A DNA stretch of 64,000 bases from Micropterix aruncella (taxonomy: Eukaryota; Arthropoda; Insecta; Lepidoptera; Micropterigidae). The translations under genes and the position numbers were made by a program. Shown here one piece after another: positions 60,873-64,000 of this stretch (its first letter is position 1; the number at the start of each line of letters is the position of its first letter). The stretch lies in NCBI GenBank assembly GCA_944548615.1, contig OX155954.1, forward strand, positions 5,321,924 to 5,385,923, read 5' to 3'. The notes under the pieces were generated by a model, which was not told the DNA's origin, did not search any database, and saw only the letters and a program-made list of their open reading frames with translations.

Positions 60873-63508
60873 GTGTATCCTTTTTATTCCAACCTAACTT
60901 ACAAACTTAATGTACTTATTGATTATTGCAAAGCGTACTGATTATTATTATTATCATTCATACCTATTAGGATATTTTTTAAATTTTTATTTCATATTGA
61001 CATTATATTTGGTTTGAATGTTGATTGATTATATTTTATTTCCATAATATTTCTATATAACTCGATAGTTTTAAAATAATTTCTTATCTGTCTACTTATT
61101 TGTTTTTTTTTATTGTAATAAGAATCGGTTATTTCAAACATAAAGTCGGTATTAGTCACATTTTGCACAAAATATTTTTTTTGGATTATCACTTTTTTGG
61201 ATTTGGGGTTTTGAATGGGGATTTTGGATTTGAACTAACTACCATTCCGCATACGTTTTCAATAAAAACAGCATAAAAGTCGGATGATTAATGGTACAAA
61301 TGCCACCTCACTTTCTAGTCATTTTGATAACATCACAACTCCTATTGATTATGATTATGATTATAAGTTTTAGAAATGTAATTTCTTTTTATTGTTCTCC
61401 CAAAAACTAACCTAACCGAATGTACGCTATAATCAAAATATGAAAGGTAATAAAAATAGGATTAGAAAATTTACGTTTTATTTGCTACATAGGAATATGT
61501 GCATTTCTGATAGTCGATTGTATGAATTCATTTCGAAAACTACATTAAATAAGGACCTGTTTAGGCATTCTTTCAAAAACAACATAACCGACATTTTCTA
61601 TAAAAAAAAAACTATGAAATTATTACATTTTCGACTTTTTTCATGGCGTAAATTTTCCTAAATGTAACAATTTATTTAATTTTAAAAAAATTGTAAAACC
61701 AAAGTTGTAATATTTAAAAAAAACAGTTTTTCGACTCTCCTGTAAAATTAACTTTTTGGTACTAAGGCTGTTTTCAAAATGACCGTTTCATTATATTATC
61801 GTTGCCTAGATAATCTTTAATTGGTTTCATATAATTTTTAAATTATTAGTTTTATTTTATCATTTGGCAGTATTTAAATAAACCTATTTGAGCCTACCTT
61901 AGTGCGGATATCTCGTAGGATTCAGTTAGGTTAGGTTTTGTTACTTAATATCTGTAATTATGATTTTTGAAACAATAAAGGATTTGATTTTATTTGATGG
62001 CAAGCCGCAATAAGGAGCCGTGTTGGATGTCTCCCATGATAGTTTTTATTTAAAAAGAATAGACAATAAGTGCATATGTTTCAAAAATCAGCAAACTTCA
62101 TAAGAATCAAGGCCGTATCCGTGGTAAGAGAAAGGAACACAAGCTGGTGGCACAAGCTCAAGGGAGGGAGAGGGGCAAAAACGACTGCAAACCAACTTAT
62201 TTCACACATTTGTAAAATACTTCAGTATTATTTTAGTCACGTGTGGCACAAGAAAGATTGACTAACCAATATAACCTCTATATACGAGTATATATTGCGG
62301 CAAATATAATGTCAATACAGATGCAACGATTTACCTCATTTAATTCTGAAAAATTAAGAACTTTTTTACTGGGAGTATGAAATGAAATTAAAATCTTTAC
62401 CTGCTGTGCTATGAGTAAAATCTCACCGCTTCGACTTCGTACGTGACGACCCATACACGTTCGATATTTTCTATCTCCTAATAAACTATTTTTCCATTTC
62501 CGGGAAACATCGAACGAAACTATAAATAGAGACTTAAGTTTTTATTTATTTTCATAATAAAGAAACGAAAATATCGAATCCACTCGAGCCTCAGAGTAAA
62601 AGCACAGACTCAAACGTAAAAGCACATTTGCGCCTCGTTGGGACCGATCGGACTAAAGTTAGTATTCTAAAGTTCTAATATGCAATAATGCTAAAGTTTT
62701 ATAATTATAACCTAAAATTTGCATAATTATACATAATCTTTCAAAGACATGCGCTCGCGAAATCTCGCGGCTCGATGGACTAACTGACTCTGTATGTAAC
62801 TCGGCATGAATTTGATAAATTACAAACAGATTTTTTACTACCGTAATATCAAGCAGTCACTGAATGGTAATGACTGTAGTCGCCTTAAGAAACCACTAGA
62901 ATTTAGATGATTCCTCTTTTCATCCCCTCCCCCCATCCAAGGATTTTTGGATCCGCTACTACATCATGTAAGTAATCATATCAATTTTTTATCATTTGAT
63001 GTGTAAAGTATTCGTTTCTATCTGTGCAACTACTTATCATTTAAAACATGATTGGTAGTTGGTACAAACAAGTGCAGCTAATTGAATACCCATTGTTTGA
63101 TGTCATTGTTCAATCTTGATATGTTATAATCAAGTTGAAAGTCATCTGTAATCATGTATCTCTATGATATCAATATAATGTGTATTAATTATATAAAAGA
63201 AAAATAATTGAGTAAGACTAGATTCTGTTATAAATTAATTATTTTATGATATAAGATAGTAATTTTAACCTAATTTAATTTAGATAGAAAACGCAAGAAA
63301 AATATGGTTAATAATAAAAGCAATAATGGACCAAGCGGAGCGAGGTCAATGTTTCAAATCGACTAGAGACAACGTTTTTCTATTTCGTCTGTTTGTTTGT
63401 GACGCAATACGACCAAACGCATTGTTCAATTTTCTTTGAATTTGGATTGAATGTTACTTGAAGTCATCAAAAACGATGTGTAGGATATGTAGGTGTAGGA
63501 AACGGAAA
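60873..63508. other. AT-rich stretch
   Basis: No recognisable gene. A single TTAGGTTAGG at about 61928 and AATAAAGGATTTGATTTTAT at about 61972-61992 look like a retroposon 3' end. A patch at 62090-62230 has an unremarkable 63-codon frame. Confidence 0.4.
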
Positions 63509-63558
63509 CCATCTAGCGGTAAGTAAAATATCGTGATGTTTTATCTACCGCTAGATGG
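63509..63558. repeat. Inverted repeat CCATCTAGCGGTA/TACCGCTAGATGG
   Basis: Perfect 13-bp arms, 24-base spacer. Followed by GCGCAGTGCGC, itself palindromic. Confidence 0.8.
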
Positions 63559-64000
63559 CGCAGTGCGCTAAACGCTTTTTTGTTTTTCTTTGAAAAAATA
63601 TTTTTTTTCCAAACAACAAAAACAACACTTGTTTTGTTTTTTTTTTAATAAAAAAATAAGTAAAGTTGATTATTTGCTGTTATTGATTGACCCACTACAA
63701 GGTTGTCGCTAATAAAAAAACTCACTATTTATATTATTAAGACAAAATAACCAGAGTCGACTTAGTACGTTTAATACATGCATTTAATATATCGCCGACA
63801 TTCACAAAGAAATAATTAGGTAAATCCATTTTTAGAATATTCCTAAAAAATATAGTAATATTTTTAATAACTGAAATATAATAAATGTTAATAAACTAAA
63901 CAACAGAATAGTGTATAGTTGTTATGTTTTGAATGTTTTGAATGAATATTTACAATCAAAAAAATACTGTTATCTCAGATCGCGCAGATGTTATCCCAAT

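Overview
The window is a stretch of a eukaryotic nuclear genome, almost certainly an insect and most likely a moth or butterfly. The DNA is AT-rich and full of introns and transposon debris. It carries a Lep1-like Helitron end structure (5' TC, hairpin, 3' CTAG inserted between A and T), the palindromic 'CGAAACGTCGGGTGC' repeat that I associate with lepidopteran DNA, and (TTAGG)n blocks matching the insect telomere unit. There are no operons, ribosome binding sites or CRISPR arrays.

One complete protein-coding gene can be rebuilt. Four exons on the minus strand between 14513 and 5963 join in phase through GT-AG introns into a 183-residue TMEM11/PMI homologue, a mitochondrial membrane and cristae-organising protein. 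Its three introns (1.7, 3.5 and 2.7 kb) hold TTAA-flanked piggyBac-like MITEs, LINE 3' ends and a 1.3 kb TIR element.

On the plus strand, three GC/CpG-rich islands end in splice donors (32457, 35120, 37257), and a possible fourth exon ends at 60120. Three of these four carry a short ORF that stops in the same phase (1) at the donor. They may be alternative first exons of a plus-strand gene whose body lies beyond the window; this is inference.

Everything else is repeats. 14.8-20.5 kb: a foldback minisatellite element with (TTAGG) duplications, a TIR element, and remnants of Jockey-like, mariner-like and RTE-like elements. 21-27 kb: palindromic MITE, LINE RT fragment, a MITE with a perfect 36-bp TIR. 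27.96-30.48 kb: a non-autonomous hAT-like element whose core is an inverted array of about 190-bp units. 31-37 kb: nested MITEs. 36.7-41.8 kb: very long (TA)n tracts around an 870-bp inverted duplication and a second zero-loop palindrome. 42-50 kb: Helitron and CR1/Jockey-like LINE remnants. 51-58 kb: tandem MITEs, a hAT MITE, a 5S-like fragment, SINE-like repeats and a Helitron carrying a helicase C-terminus. 60.8 kb: a tRNA-derived pseudogene with encoded CCA. The remaining gaps are AT-rich DNA in which I recognise nothing.
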